Origin: Linanthus parryae
Taxonomy: Eukaryota; Streptophyta; Magnoliopsida; Ericales; Polemoniaceae
Reading direction: 5' to 3'
NCBI GenBank assembly: GCA_023055425.1
Contig: JALGPY010000005.1
Location: forward strand, 86,655,495 to 86,719,494
DNA length: 64,000 nucleotides
Shown here piece by piece: positions 11,346 to 22,110 of the stretch. The notes under the pieces are model-generated. The model did not search any database and was not told where the DNA came from. It saw only the letters and a list, made by a program, of their open reading frames with translations. The position numbers were made by a program, and so were the translations under genes. Every line of letters begins with the position of its first letter. The first letter of the stretch is position 1.

Positions 11346-11616
11346 GTATTGTATTCTGAGGCCAATACTTAATTTGTTCCTTTCATCAAGCCATTGGTGA
11401 CTCTTTACGCAGTAGTAATATTGGATGAAAAGGGTAGTTTTTGTCTTTTATGCAAAATTCTGGGTTACACACTCTGTGTAATTTAGCTACAATAGAGGGG
11501 TTTATTTGTTATTTCTATTTCATGATATATCTAGTGTCAAGTTGTAAAAACTGGTTCATGTTCTTCATTATTCATCAATGAAATGATTTTCATTTCCCTC
11601 CAAAATTCACTCTTCA
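11346..11616 (+). repeat. putative 5' LTR of the Ale element
   Basis: The end is placed at CTCTTCA, ten bases before the primer site. The start is a guess from the exon-like donor at 11345; Ale LTRs are usually a few hundred bases. No second copy is available to confirm the limits. Confidence 0.35.
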
Positions 11617-11626
11617 ACTTCTGATA

Positions 11627-11638
11627 TGGTATCAGAGC
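11627..11638 (+). other. primer binding site, initiator tRNA-Met
   Basis: TGGTATCAGAGC is the standard plant copia primer site, complementary to the 3' end of initiator tRNA-Met. Confidence 0.9.
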
Positions 11639-11719
11639 GGCGAGATCTAGGTTGAACAAACCTCGTCGGAGTTATCTTGCGACTCGATTCACCGATATCT
11701 GGTGTTTATTCATATAGTA

Positions 11720-13411
11720 ATGGCTCACACCGATGATTCCACCATCGGATCTCAAAGTCAATACAGCAATCAGCGGCCTCTCACCATTGGACCGTCGTCG
11801 CCTTATTTTCTCAGTCATTCTGAATCACCAGGTTTTGTTCTGGTTTTGCAATTACTCACAGGTGATAACTACAACACTTGGAGTAGATCTATTTTGTTTG
11901 CTCTTAAGGCTAAGAACAAATTAGGTTTTGTCAATGGCACTTTGCCAGAATCTGAAATTGGGGATTCATTGCATGAATATTGGATGCGTTGTGATAATAT
12001 GGTGATATCCTGGTTATTGAACTCTGTTTCTAAGGAAATATCTGCAAGTATTGTGTATCATGAGACTGCAATTGCTATATGGAATGATCTCAAGGCTAGA
12101 TACTCTCAAGTAAATTTGCCTAGGGTTTTTCAGTTGTCTACAGCTATTTCAGAATTGCGTCAAAATGATCAAAGTGTTACTACCTATTTTACAAAGTTAA
12201 AGTCTCTTTGGGATGAACATTCAAATTATAAATCCATTCCTAGTTGTACCTGTGGAGTTTTGAGAGATTGTACTTGTCAAATTATGGATGGTATATTGAA
12301 AATTTATGAACATGATTGCATTTTGAAGTTCCTTACGGGATTGAATGAAAATTATGTTCCAGTAAGGGATCAGATACTACTTACATAGCCATTACCTAGT
12401 CTTCTAGCTGTGTTTTCTAAAGTGGTTCAACAGGAAAGGCAGTCTGAGATTTCTGGTCACCATTTCTCTTCAACTCAAAATATGGCAATGATGTCTCATC
12501 TGCCTGCTCAGTCTATGTATATGCCTGTCAATCAAGCATATAGTAATGCAGCTGGGAATTTTCACAAGTTTAAAGGCAAAGGGAGACCACAATGTACCTA
12601 CTGTGGATGGCCAGGCCACACTAAAGAGAAGTGTTATAAGCTACATGGTTATCCACCAGGCTTTAAGTTCAAGAAGGGACCAAGACAAGCCAATATTCCC
12701 TTAGCTCCACATGTTATTGGAGCACCATCTAGGGTTAACAATGTGGTAGGAGAAGCTTCATCATCACCTAGTCATGCTCAAGATAAAGTCTCCCTCACTC
12801 AGCATGAATATGCACAATTCATAAAATTGTTGGGAGATAGAGCTAGTTCTTCCAGTAATTCTATCATTTCAATGGAAGCTGCTTCACCAGTTTCTCTTTC
12901 ACAACCATATTCTCCATTCCACAGCTCTTTCTCAGGTATCAGCTTGGCTTATAAGGCTAGTGGAGTAGATAACTTTGCATTTGCATCTGTTTTCTCTCAA
13001 TGCACCAAAGATAACTATTCTTGGATCTTAGACCGTGGAGCCACTGACCACATGTGCTCCTCTTTGTCTTACTTTGATACATATACACCTACACAAAACA
13101 CTTTTGTTCACATACCCACAGGGGTGTCTGTGCATGTGACACATATTGGTCAAGTTCAATTAACTCCTGCATTATCCCTATCTGGTGTATTATGTGTGCC
13201 TACCTTTCATTTCAACTTAATTTCCATTTCTAAGTTGATTTCTACTCTAAACTATTCTTTTCTTTGCTCACCAACTGGATGTCTCATCCAGGATTCCTCT
13301 ACTGGAACTGTTCTGGGGCAAGGGACATTTAAAAATGGGTTGTATTTGCTAAAATCATCTCCTTCAGCTTCTTCTTCTATGACAGCTGCAGCTATTAGTT
13401 CTACTATGTGA
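11720..13411 (+). pseudogene. gag-pro: Ale copia gag and protease, broken
   Basis: The start ATG 11720 gives MAHTDDSTIGS. The N-terminal SPYFLSHSESPG and LLTGDNYNTWSR are the UBN2/gag motifs of Ale elements. A TAG at 12386-12388 interrupts the same frame. The zinc knuckle CTYCGWPGHTKEKC with YKLHGYPPG lies near 12595-12660. The protease motif is WILDRGATDHMC near 13020; the family has DSGATDH, so the residue after the catalytic Asp is changed from Ser to Arg. A TGA at 13409 ends this part, before the integrase zinc finger in the same frame. Confidence 0.8.
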
Positions 13412-16033
13412 CATCATAGATTAGGCCACTTGTCTGATTCAAAGTTGTCTCTTATCTTTCCTAAATTCAACAAATATAATTATCACATTTCTTCTCCTTG
13501 TGATGTTTGTCATTTCTCTAAACAAAAGAAGCTTCCATTCACTATTTCTACTACAACCTCTCCTTCTTTATTTCATCTTATACATTGTGACACTTGGGGT
13601 CGTTATAGGATCATGTCACATGGAGGGTATAGATATTTTCTTACCATAGTGGATGATTTCAGCAGAACTACTTGTTTTATCTTATGAGATCCAAGTGTGA
13701 GGTTGCACAATTTATTCCAGCTTTTTATAATCTTGTTCAAAATCAATTTGGGTTTGGAATTAAAATTCTTAAGAGTGATAATGCTCCTAAATATGAGTTA
13801 CATGATTTCTATGCTTCTCATGGCATCATTCATCAGCATTCTTGTGTAGAGACTCCACATCAAAATTATGAAGTAGAGAGAAAACATCAGCATTTGTTAA
13901 ATGTTGCTAGATCTTTGAAATTCCAATCTAGCATCCCTTTGACTTTGTGGGGAGCTTACTTCAGTGTATTTGATTAATAGAATTCCTTCTACATTTCTCC
14001 ACAGTAAAACTCCTTATGAATTGTTATACAAGAAGCCCCCAAATTATGATCAACTCAAAGTTTTTGGGTGCCTCTGTTTTCCCTTTTTCTTCTCAAACCA
14101 TACCTCAATCAGTGCCTTCTTTGGCTAACCCATTTTCTGATACTGATGATGCTTTCTCACATTTATTAGTAGAAATGTGGTGTTCTATGAAAATGTTTTC
14201 CCTTTTTCTTCTCAAACCATACCTCAATCAGTGCCTTCTTTGGCTAACCCATTTTCTGATACTGATGATGCTTTCTCACCTATACCTATTTAGTATCTAA
14301 TGATGTTAATCATGTCTCTGATGATACCTCTTTAGATCATGAACAACCTGTTTCTGACTCCATGCCTATTACTTCTATTTCTGCACCACATGCATCAGTT
14401 AGACACTCCACTAGACCTATAAAGATGCCTTCTTACTTGCAGGATTATCACATTTCTGGCAAAAAGAGTACTAATGTTGCCAGTACATCTCATGATATTG
14501 GTGACTACTTGACATATGCCAATGTGTCTCCCACACATAGAGTTTTTCTTGGTGCTGTTTCAGCTATCTCAGAGCCTAAATCTTATGAAGAAGTTGATGC
14601 TTCTCCTAAATGGGTCCAAGCCATGACTCAAGAACTAGATGCTCTCAGTTCTAACCATACATGGGATTTTGTTTCATTACCCCCAGGACATCATCATATT
14701 GGGTGTAAGTGGGTTTATAAAATCAAACATCATTCTGATGGATCAGTTGAGAGGTATAAGGCTAGACTTGTAGCCAAAGGTTACACTCAAACAGAAGGTC
14801 TTGATTACTTTGACACTTTCTCTCCAGTGGTTAAATTGGCTACTGTGAACTGTGTTTTGGCTGCAGCTATTGTTCATGACTAGAACTTATTGCAGCTTGA
14901 CATAAATAATGCTTTTCTTAATGGTGATCTAAATGAGGATGTCTTCATGATTGTTCCTCCCGGTGTTACTGCTCCTAACCTGATGGAGTGTGCAAGTTAA
15001 ACAAATCCCTATATGGGCTGAAGCAAGCCAATAGACAATGGTTTGAAAAATTCTCTTCCACTTTGCTTTCTCTGGGCTTTGTTCAATCTAAAGCTGATTA
15101 TACACTTTTTACCTACAAGACTCCAACACAGTTTGCTTTCTTGCTGGTCTATGTTGATGATATAGTTCTTGGAGGTCCTGATATTGCATGTTTTCACTCT
15201 CTCAAAGATAAGCTCACTTATCACTTTCAGCTCAAGGATTTGGGTGACATTCATTTCTTTCTGGGTATTGAGATCTCTAGAACAGATACTGGTATTATTT
15301 TGTGTCAAAGAAAGTTCACATTGGATATTCTCACTGATACTGGTTTTGTGGGTGCCAAACCCTCTCTTATACCCATGGATCCTAATAGTAAACTGAGTGC
15401 TCTTGCTGGAGATTCATTAGATCACAGTGCTGCTACATCATATAGAAGGCTTGTGGGAAGATTGATTTATCTCTGCAACTCTAGGCCTGATATCACTTAT
15501 GCAGTTCACAGGCTTAGCCAATATGTTTCCAGTCCTAGAGTTCCTCACATGGATGCAGCTCACAAGGTCTTGAGGTATTTGAAAACCACTCCTGATCAAG
15601 GTTTATTCTTTGCTAAGAATTCTACTCTACATCTCAAAGCTTTTGCTGATAGTGTTGGGCTGGTTGCCCAGGTACTAGAAGGTCCACCACTGGGTTCTCA
15701 GTGTATCTTGGTGAGTCTCTTGTGTCCTGGAAATCAAAGAAGCAAGATATTATCTCTAAGAGTTCTGCTGAAGCTGAATATAGGAGCATGGCTTCAACCT
15801 CTTTTGAGATTTTGTGGATCTTATATATTCTTACAGATTTGCAGCTCTCCTCTTCTGTGGTGCCTGCACTGTACTGTGATAGCAAGTCAGCTCTTCATAT
15901 TGCTACAAATCATGTCTTTCATGACAGAACTAGACATATTGAGGTAGATTGCCATCTTCTCAGGGACAAAGTTGTTGCAGGACAGCTCAAGCTTCTTCAT
16001 GTCCAATCTAAGCACCAGTTGGCATACATCTAG
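13412..16033 (+). pseudogene. pol: Ale copia integrase, reverse transcriptase and RNase H, broken
   Basis: The integrase HHRLGHL and CDVCHFSKQKKLPF zinc finger starts near 13412. The integrase core is broken by a stop and frameshift near 13685 and by a tandem duplication at 14077-14279. Reverse transcriptase spans about 14570-15560: [20 protein letters not shown], the catalytic LDINNAFLNG and YVDDIVLG motifs are intact, but a TAG at 14881 and a frameshift near 14985 break the frame. RNase H (SWKSKKQDIISKSSAEAEYR) follows another frameshift near 15655. The protein stops after KHQLAYI at 16033, missing the usual short C-terminus. Confidence 0.82.
14077..14279 (+). repeat. tandem duplication inside the Ale integrase region
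   Basis: A block starting TTTTCCCTTTTTCTTCTC near 14080 recurs near 14195, with a period of about 116 bases. Roughly 85 bases match almost perfectly and a short unique spacer lies between. It adds a frameshift to the integrase. Confidence 0.85.
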
Positions 16034-16100
16034 AGAAGATCAAACACTAGAGCTCTACATAACCATACATCTAGAGAAGATCAAACACTAGAGCTCCTCC
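16023..16100 (+). repeat. 43-bp tandem duplication at the truncated 3' end of the Ale element
   Basis: CATACATCTAGAGAAGATC occurs at 16023 and again at about 16066, each followed by AAACACTAGAGCTC. It marks the break where the copia sequence ends and different DNA begins. Confidence 0.8.
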
Positions 16101-16455
16101 TTTGCAGAAAAATTGTAATATTGATCGCAGAGTGAAAAGACATTGAATGATCACTGTTTGTGGTCAAGAGGTATATATATGGTGATTTCTGCTTCTATAT
16201 GGTGCAGGAGTTAAGAAAGTTCCACCATCTCTAATGATCGATGATTGTTCTTATTGCAAGAAAGCTCAGCCATGGTTCCAATTCATTGTTATGAACACGA
16301 GAAGTTAAGGTCTGCTTCTTTCCACCATTAACGTGATCTTCATTGCACAAAAAATCATGTGTACCTTGCTAGGTTGATGCCATATTTGTGAGTTTATACT
16401 GCTACATAGGGCTCTTAAATTTCTGTAATTTATGCTTCTCTCTCTTTCTATGCAG

Positions 16456-16823
16456 AGTGAAGACGAAGACCGATTTAGGTCGCCGGAAAGACTTCATGAA
16501 TTCGAGTTACGGAGTAAGTAAACCTTAGCACTGTATTATCCTCACATGCAATTGTTTTGTTTTGTTGATTGATTCTGATTCAATGTCTTCCTCTCTGTCG
16601 GAAAGAGGACAAACCAGATAAAGAAAAGAGGGCAAAGAAGCTGCAAGCGAAGAAGAACAAGATGAAAGTAAGACACTTGTTCCATATTTTTCTTTCTCTA
16701 AAGTCTAAACATGTATGCAATGCTGAGTGTGCTAATCAATTGTGTATGTCTAGGTAACAACACCAATTCCAGGTGAGTTACATGCTCTGGGCCGAACCTT
16801 TGAGCTCAATTCGTCCTCAAAAG
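16456..16823 (+). pseudogene. three phase-compatible exons of an unidentified gene
   Basis: Candidate exons 16456-16513, 16606-16667 and 16754-16823 are each bounded by AG and GT(A/G)AG-like sites. They join in one frame with no stop, giving about 63 residues: an acidic/Arg start, a Lys-rich middle (AKKLQAKKNKMK) and VTTPIPGELHALGRTFELNS. Agreement of phase over two introns makes chance unlikely. I do not recognise the protein. It may belong to a host gene broken by the Ale and SIRE insertions, or to a gene carried by the CACTA element ending at 35704. Confidence 0.45.
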
Positions 16824-17145
16824 GTAACAGTCCAATCACCTCTGCAATTTCCATTATATGTATGGTGCTCAATCTCAAATTTAAGTTTTGGCACTTCATG
16901 GTATGAGAATGCTGTGCTAGGATTTCAGGTTTAAAACTAATAGAATTCAATACATTTCTTCGGAACTCATAATAGATCATATTGGGAAAAAAGAACGACA
17001 AATGATTTTACTGAGAATTGGTTAACGGCTAATGATCTTCAGATCTTTTAGATAGGGTCAAGTGGATATTCGGCCTGTTCGAAGTACTATCAATTAGTTA
17101 TCCCTCCACTTGAATTATGAAAGAAACATAAAGATAAAATAATTG

Positions 17146-17380
17146 AAAAGATTTTTTTTTTTGTCAAAAGGAATTAACTTTGATTAAGCAGGTAACACAT
17201 TAGAAGCATCTAGACTAATTTGGTCTAGCAATTCAGAATTACACATAAAGTCACCTACTACCCCCCCCCCCCCCCCCCCCCCCACCCCCACATTCTTAGA
17301 AACTAATTTTGCTAAAACATCAGCTGCTTTGTTAGCTGCTGATTAAAGTTGAGAAAACAAAGGATTAACTTTGAAAAATA
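17146..17380 (-). mobile_element. 3' end of an L1-type LINE with poly(A) tail
   Basis: On the minus strand the sequence reads ANKAADVLAKLVSKN, typical of the RNase H end of plant L1 LINEs. It then passes through a homopolymer, VVGDFMCNSELLDQ and a stop, and ends in a run of about 12 A (T on the plus strand, near 17150). A possible target duplication TTGAAAARAT flanks it (about 17137 and 17370). This is a severely 5'-truncated insertion. Confidence 0.65.
17261..17283. repeat. 23-base C homopolymer
   Basis: Twenty-three C in a row, then ACCCCCAC. It lies inside the LINE RNase H tail, where the reading frame expects only a few Gly codons. Confidence 0.95.
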
Positions 17381-19302
17381 TGAGTTGCTAAGTAATAAAC
17401 TGATATATTTCTGTTGGTGAAGTGAGGAAGGCCAAGAAAGATACACGAGGCATATGAGCCTATGAGAACCAACTGACTAGAAAATTTGGCATTGGAATAG
17501 CTATTTCGTACCAATTAGCATCATTGTTTCTTAGTTAGAGAAGTCCTTCAAATAGCGGTCTCAATGGGAAATTAGGAAATGTTAAGCTGGACTACGTTGT
17601 ATTTATTTCACCATGTTAGGAATATCACTCTCATGCTTTCCTGATTAGCCTCTGTATAATGATGCTCATGTTCAATGACGGAATTTGATTTTTTACAGTT
17701 ACATTTATGTATTAGGTGCTCAATTTTTTCTTTGCTTCCTCTCTTTCTCTCTCCTCTATGAGTTGTCACTGACGATTGGCGCCGTGGTTGAAGCTCCTGC
17801 TACATTCTCACATCCCCTGCTCCCCTGGTGTGCGAGTATATATGCCGCCGAAGAAGAGGACGGTGATATCCAAGACACAGGCGAAACTATTTGTCTGGTT
17901 CGTACCCGTTCGCGGTTACCAGAATCGATGAAATGTTTTGTTTCTCTGGTTTCATATTCAAGAGTGATTTCTTACTAATTTCTATTTGAGTACATAATGG
18001 ATTTCTTAGGAGATGTTGCTGGATTGATTCATTGAAGAGAAAACGGTAAGATCTCTTTGATCAAACCATGGAAAGACACCATGCATGTACAATATCTCCA
18101 TTCAACTACTTTAATACCATTTCTGTCTTGAATTTCTGTTTCTTTCTCTCTCACCCTTTCTCCGTCTGCAAGAAACGAGCTTTAAAACCTGGGTTTTTTT
18201 CTCTACCAAATGTCAGCATGTGGGTCTTCAAGTTCTTGGAGAATCTTTGGGTCTGCAAAGCTGAATTGATTGGCTTGGTCATTGTGTATCTGGATTTGAA
18301 TGTGAGCTGCCCCAGTTTGATTCGCCTATAGAAAACTATCAGTGTTTTAGAGTAGAGGTTCGATTAAATGTGTTAACCCGTCACAGCTCTTTTGAGTTTC
18401 TGCACCTAAGGTGTGATAACATAGCAGCAATGTTTCATTTTTGTATCTTCAGTACAACAGAGTTGATGTTTGTGAAAAGATTATGTCAAATGAAATTGAA
18501 ATTCATTGAGATAATAGCAGGAAGCTTTATTATACTGAAATGGCAAGAGGCCACCTGTTACACCCTTCTTGAGAATCACATCGTGCAAGCCTGTTTTGTT
18601 ATTTGTCATGCAGCTTCTCTAAATTAGTTTGTTATTGCAAGATTCAAAGATGAGTACAATTTGAACTGTAATTTCTGTTTTCAGCTGAATTCAGTAGTTT
18701 CTGATTGTGTTTTAGAGGCTTTCTGAAACCTTTTTTGTTCTTTCAGACCAGAAATGTTATAGCCAGGAGAGGAGTGTGATCTTTCAGAGCTCAAAGAGAA
18801 GATAGCATCATACGCACTGTGTAAGTTTTTGAAATTGATAAAACAGTAAGTGACCACAACGAATGATCTTATGTCCAGACCATTGGTCTTATTATCTTCA
18901 TACTTTGCACTGAAGTAGCTCACTATTCCTAGTCAGGTCACTTAAGAGTAAAACATTTTAGAATCTCAGTGAGATAAAGTTTTGGATAGATTGGATAGTG
19001 AATTGATAAAGATGTATAGTCTATGGAGGTCATGAAACCAAGAATAAACACGGTAAACAAAAATCTTGATCCCCAATCTTAGTTGATCATTTCCATATTT
19101 TGTCTCTAGATTGAACTAATTTGAGTCTTAAACATGAACTTGACAACTTGATTCATTTACTATGATGTATGTGTAAAGCATTTACAAGACTTAATTGGTT
19201 TATGTTATTGTTTCTTCAGTTTACTATCGTTAGTTCTTCTGATCCTTTGCCTATTTCTAAACGCAAGAGAATGTTCAAACTCATCCAACATCAGAGTCAA
19301 GT

Positions 19303-20572
19303 ACTACACTGAGAAGTTCTTCATACTAAGCAACAAATACTATAGAGTATGTCAACTTTTTGTAAAACTTCCTAAGATAAGAATTTCTTTGAAGAGCATT
19401 GAAGTTCAAGGCCTTGAAAATAGTTTCAAGCCTTTGGAATGAAATACAGTTTAAGTAAAGTAACAGACAAGTCTTTTTCAAGGCCTTGAAAAGAGTTTCA
19501 AACCCTTGAAACAGACTAGTTTGAATGCAGTAAAAACTAAGTATGCAAATGAAAATGTAAATGCATGAGACACATGATTTATAGAGTTCAGTCCACTTGG
19601 ACCTACGTCTCTACCTCAAGGATCTTCTCCCTGCAGGATTTTCAACACAATTCTTATTAATCAAAAGCTAAGCCCTAGATCTCAAGCACAGAGATATGCC
19701 TTACTCCATTACAGCTTGTGGTTCTCTCTAACCTATCTGGTACCTGCTCTAGCTAACTGATTAACTAAGAATTCTCTATTGTTCACTTTGAACAATCCTT
19801 GAGAATGAGCGCTAGAAGTAGTATAAGAATGATATACAAATTAAGCTCAGAATAGAAGAACACTGAAAGTGTAAAACTGCAGTGAAGAATGCAGTGATCT
19901 TCTGTGAGATGGATTGTGAGAATGATGTTTTTCTTTGATGCTTGTCAATCCTGAAATGTGTCTCTCTTTTTCCTGTTGAGTGTTGTGTGTTGTTACTTCA
20001 AAATGAGCTCTATTTATACAGCTTAGGTTCTCTGCAAATCCTCCCTGATTTTCAGCAACAACTTCCTGTTTTGTAGACAACAGCTTTGACTCTTTTAACA
20101 GCCTTCTCCAACGGAGAGTGGAACATAATATTCATAGATATTGTTCTGATCTTATCTTTAACCAAATTGAGAAGCTGTCAAGAGTGTCTGATTGATCACA
20201 ATCTCTCAGTGTTTCCTTTCCTGCAAAATCCAGGTTAGGAAACCAATCCTACAAAATAGGAAATAAAATTTCCCCGCAAAACTAAGTCGTTTGGTTATAC
20301 AGATGAGGTATATATGAATCATAAGATTTTTTCATCATCAAGTAATAACATATCACATATAGGGGTGAGAAAGTTAAAATAAGATCAGAAGTATTCAGAA
20401 ATACTCCCCCTTAGAATATGCATACAGGTCAGACAGTTTCAAGGCTTTGAATGTTGTTTCAAGGCCTCTGCTATTTCAAGCCTGTGAAACATGTGATTTA
20501 AGGCTTTGAAAACTGGTTCAAGGCCTTGGAATAGCTCTACTATTTCAAGCCTGTGAAACCTGTGAACTTACA
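19303..20572 (-). repeat. 3' LTR of SIRE-A
   Basis: It aligns with 31984-33286 over most of its length, for example at CTACGTCTCTACCTCA and the region around the minus-strand TATAAATA box (20011-20018). The inner edge is CA at 20572, next to the polypurine tract. The outer ~60 bases are diverged and carry an internal deletion relative to the 5' LTR, so the outer limit is approximate. Confidence 0.8.
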
Positions 20573-20586
20573 ATCTCCCCCTTGAC
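20573..20586 (-). other. polypurine tract of SIRE-A
   Basis: On the minus strand CAAGGGGGAGAT directly precedes the TGTAAG start of the 3' LTR. SIRE-B carries the same tract at 40351-40362. Confidence 0.85.
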
Positions 20587-20767
20587 GAAAGACAAAACCT
20601 CAATCTGTTTGATCCTTAGTTTCTGCAAAAATAAAATACTCATTAGCACACAGCACAAATAGTAGTAACACATAAGTTCCAAAAGGATCCAACTTATTCA
20701 ATTAAAAACTTAAGCAGAAAAATAAGTAAATCTCAGATAATCCTACTGACCAAAAGACAGGTCACTA

Positions 20768-20774
<7 letters not shown>

Positions 20775-20805
<31 letters not shown>
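20775..20805. repeat. 31-base A homopolymer
   Basis: A run of 31 A lies between the SIRE-A polypurine tract and the end of the env-like gene. Confidence 0.95.
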
Positions 20806-20807
<2 letters not shown>

Positions 20808-22110
20808 AAAGATTTCTCCCCCTTTTTGAATTTCATCAGAAAGAATGAGAAAATGTTGGATCAGATTCTTTGGAAAATTTTGAAAATAAACTTAGAAGAA
20901 GTGGGAAAGAAAGAGTAGGCACGAGTTTATGGGGTTGGGTCTTCATATCCATCCTGATCTCCTTCTTCTTCCTCACAGTCTTCATCAACAGCCTGTTCTT
21001 TTGCAGCTTCTTCATTCCCACCAGCAGTCTCTTCTTCAGTATGATCTTTAGGTTTTTGAATGATTGGATTTGGAGATTTCTTCATCTTCTTGATGTTTAT
21101 CAGCAATACATCTGAATCAGGACTGTCTACCTCTTCTCCCTCTTGAGCAACTTGTTCATCTACCACCTGCTTTCCTTTGTCTTTTTCTTGAGCAGCCTCT
21201 TCCTGGTTTGAGTGTTCACTGGGCAAGTTCTTGTCAGAACCATCTTTCTTGATACCTTCTTCATTTTAAAGGACATCAAACACATTCATGCTTCTAAAGA
21301 TGGTCTCCACCATGTACTTGTCTGAGATCAGTCTCAAACCCATGCTGATTTTCTTTGATTTCACTAGAGTCCATCTCTAAACCATCAAGTCTCTGAAGAA
21401 TTGAAGACAAATTAGGAGGCTGTGAGGTCTGGCTTAAAGTAGGAGTCAAGGTCTTGGGCTTAAGAAACTTCTTTGCACCCAATTCTTCTTCTGTCAAATC
21501 AGAATACAACTTCCAAATTTTTGCCTTGGTCTTCACCACTCCAATATTCTCAAATGCTTTCTCATTAATCAAACCAAACCCTGAAGTGATAGACTCTTCA
21601 CCAGTAGTTGGAATGTCAAGGTTTTGGAAGAAAAGTGTGAGCAAATTTGCATAAGGTAAAGGATGCTTTCTCCGATCTGTTTGGCTAAACAGCATGTGTT
21701 CCATTACAAGCTTTTAAAGGTCAATGTCATACCCATGCATAATCAGATACATTATGTATAGCACCCTCTCAGTGATCAACTCCTTGGAATGTTCCCTTGG
21801 AAAGATACATCTCATCAAGATAGTGAATAAAACTTTGGCTTCAACATTTAACACAAAGTGTGTTAACTGTTTGGATGAGATAGGGATGTTGGGTAGAAAG
21901 ATTTCTTCTTTGGCCAATTTCAAAACTTCTTTTTTGGGAGGATTTTTCTGTGTGTCATAACTCTTAGGACAGCCCAGGACAGATGCAAACTCAGCATGAT
22001 CTAGCTCCATATTAACACCAGCAACTCTAGTCTTGATTACTAAGTGTGGAGAGTTCCTAAGTTGCTTCATGTTGAGATAGAAGAATCTGGTAAGTCTTGG
22101 GTAGGCTAGC

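Larger units (their letters stand above)
11346..16110 (+). mobile_element. Ale-lineage Ty1/Copia element, decayed, 3' LTR not found
   Basis: Order: short LTR-like leader, initiator tRNA-Met primer site at 11627, gag, protease, integrase, reverse transcriptase, RNase H. The gag zinc knuckle followed by CYKLHGYPPG marks the Ale group. Pol stops at 16033 just after the RNase H domain, and no polypurine tract or 3' LTR follows, so the 3' end is deleted. A 43-bp tandem duplication (16023-16100) lies at the break. Confidence 0.75.
16824..19302. other. unassigned AT-rich DNA with possible further exons
   Basis: Apart from the LINE tail at 17146-17380, no family is recognised. An exon-like, less AT-rich patch at about 17775-17940 encodes ATG-started PPKKRT-type sequence, but no phase link to the exons at 16456-16823 could be shown. 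The open frames here are short and unlike known proteins. Confidence 0.3.
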
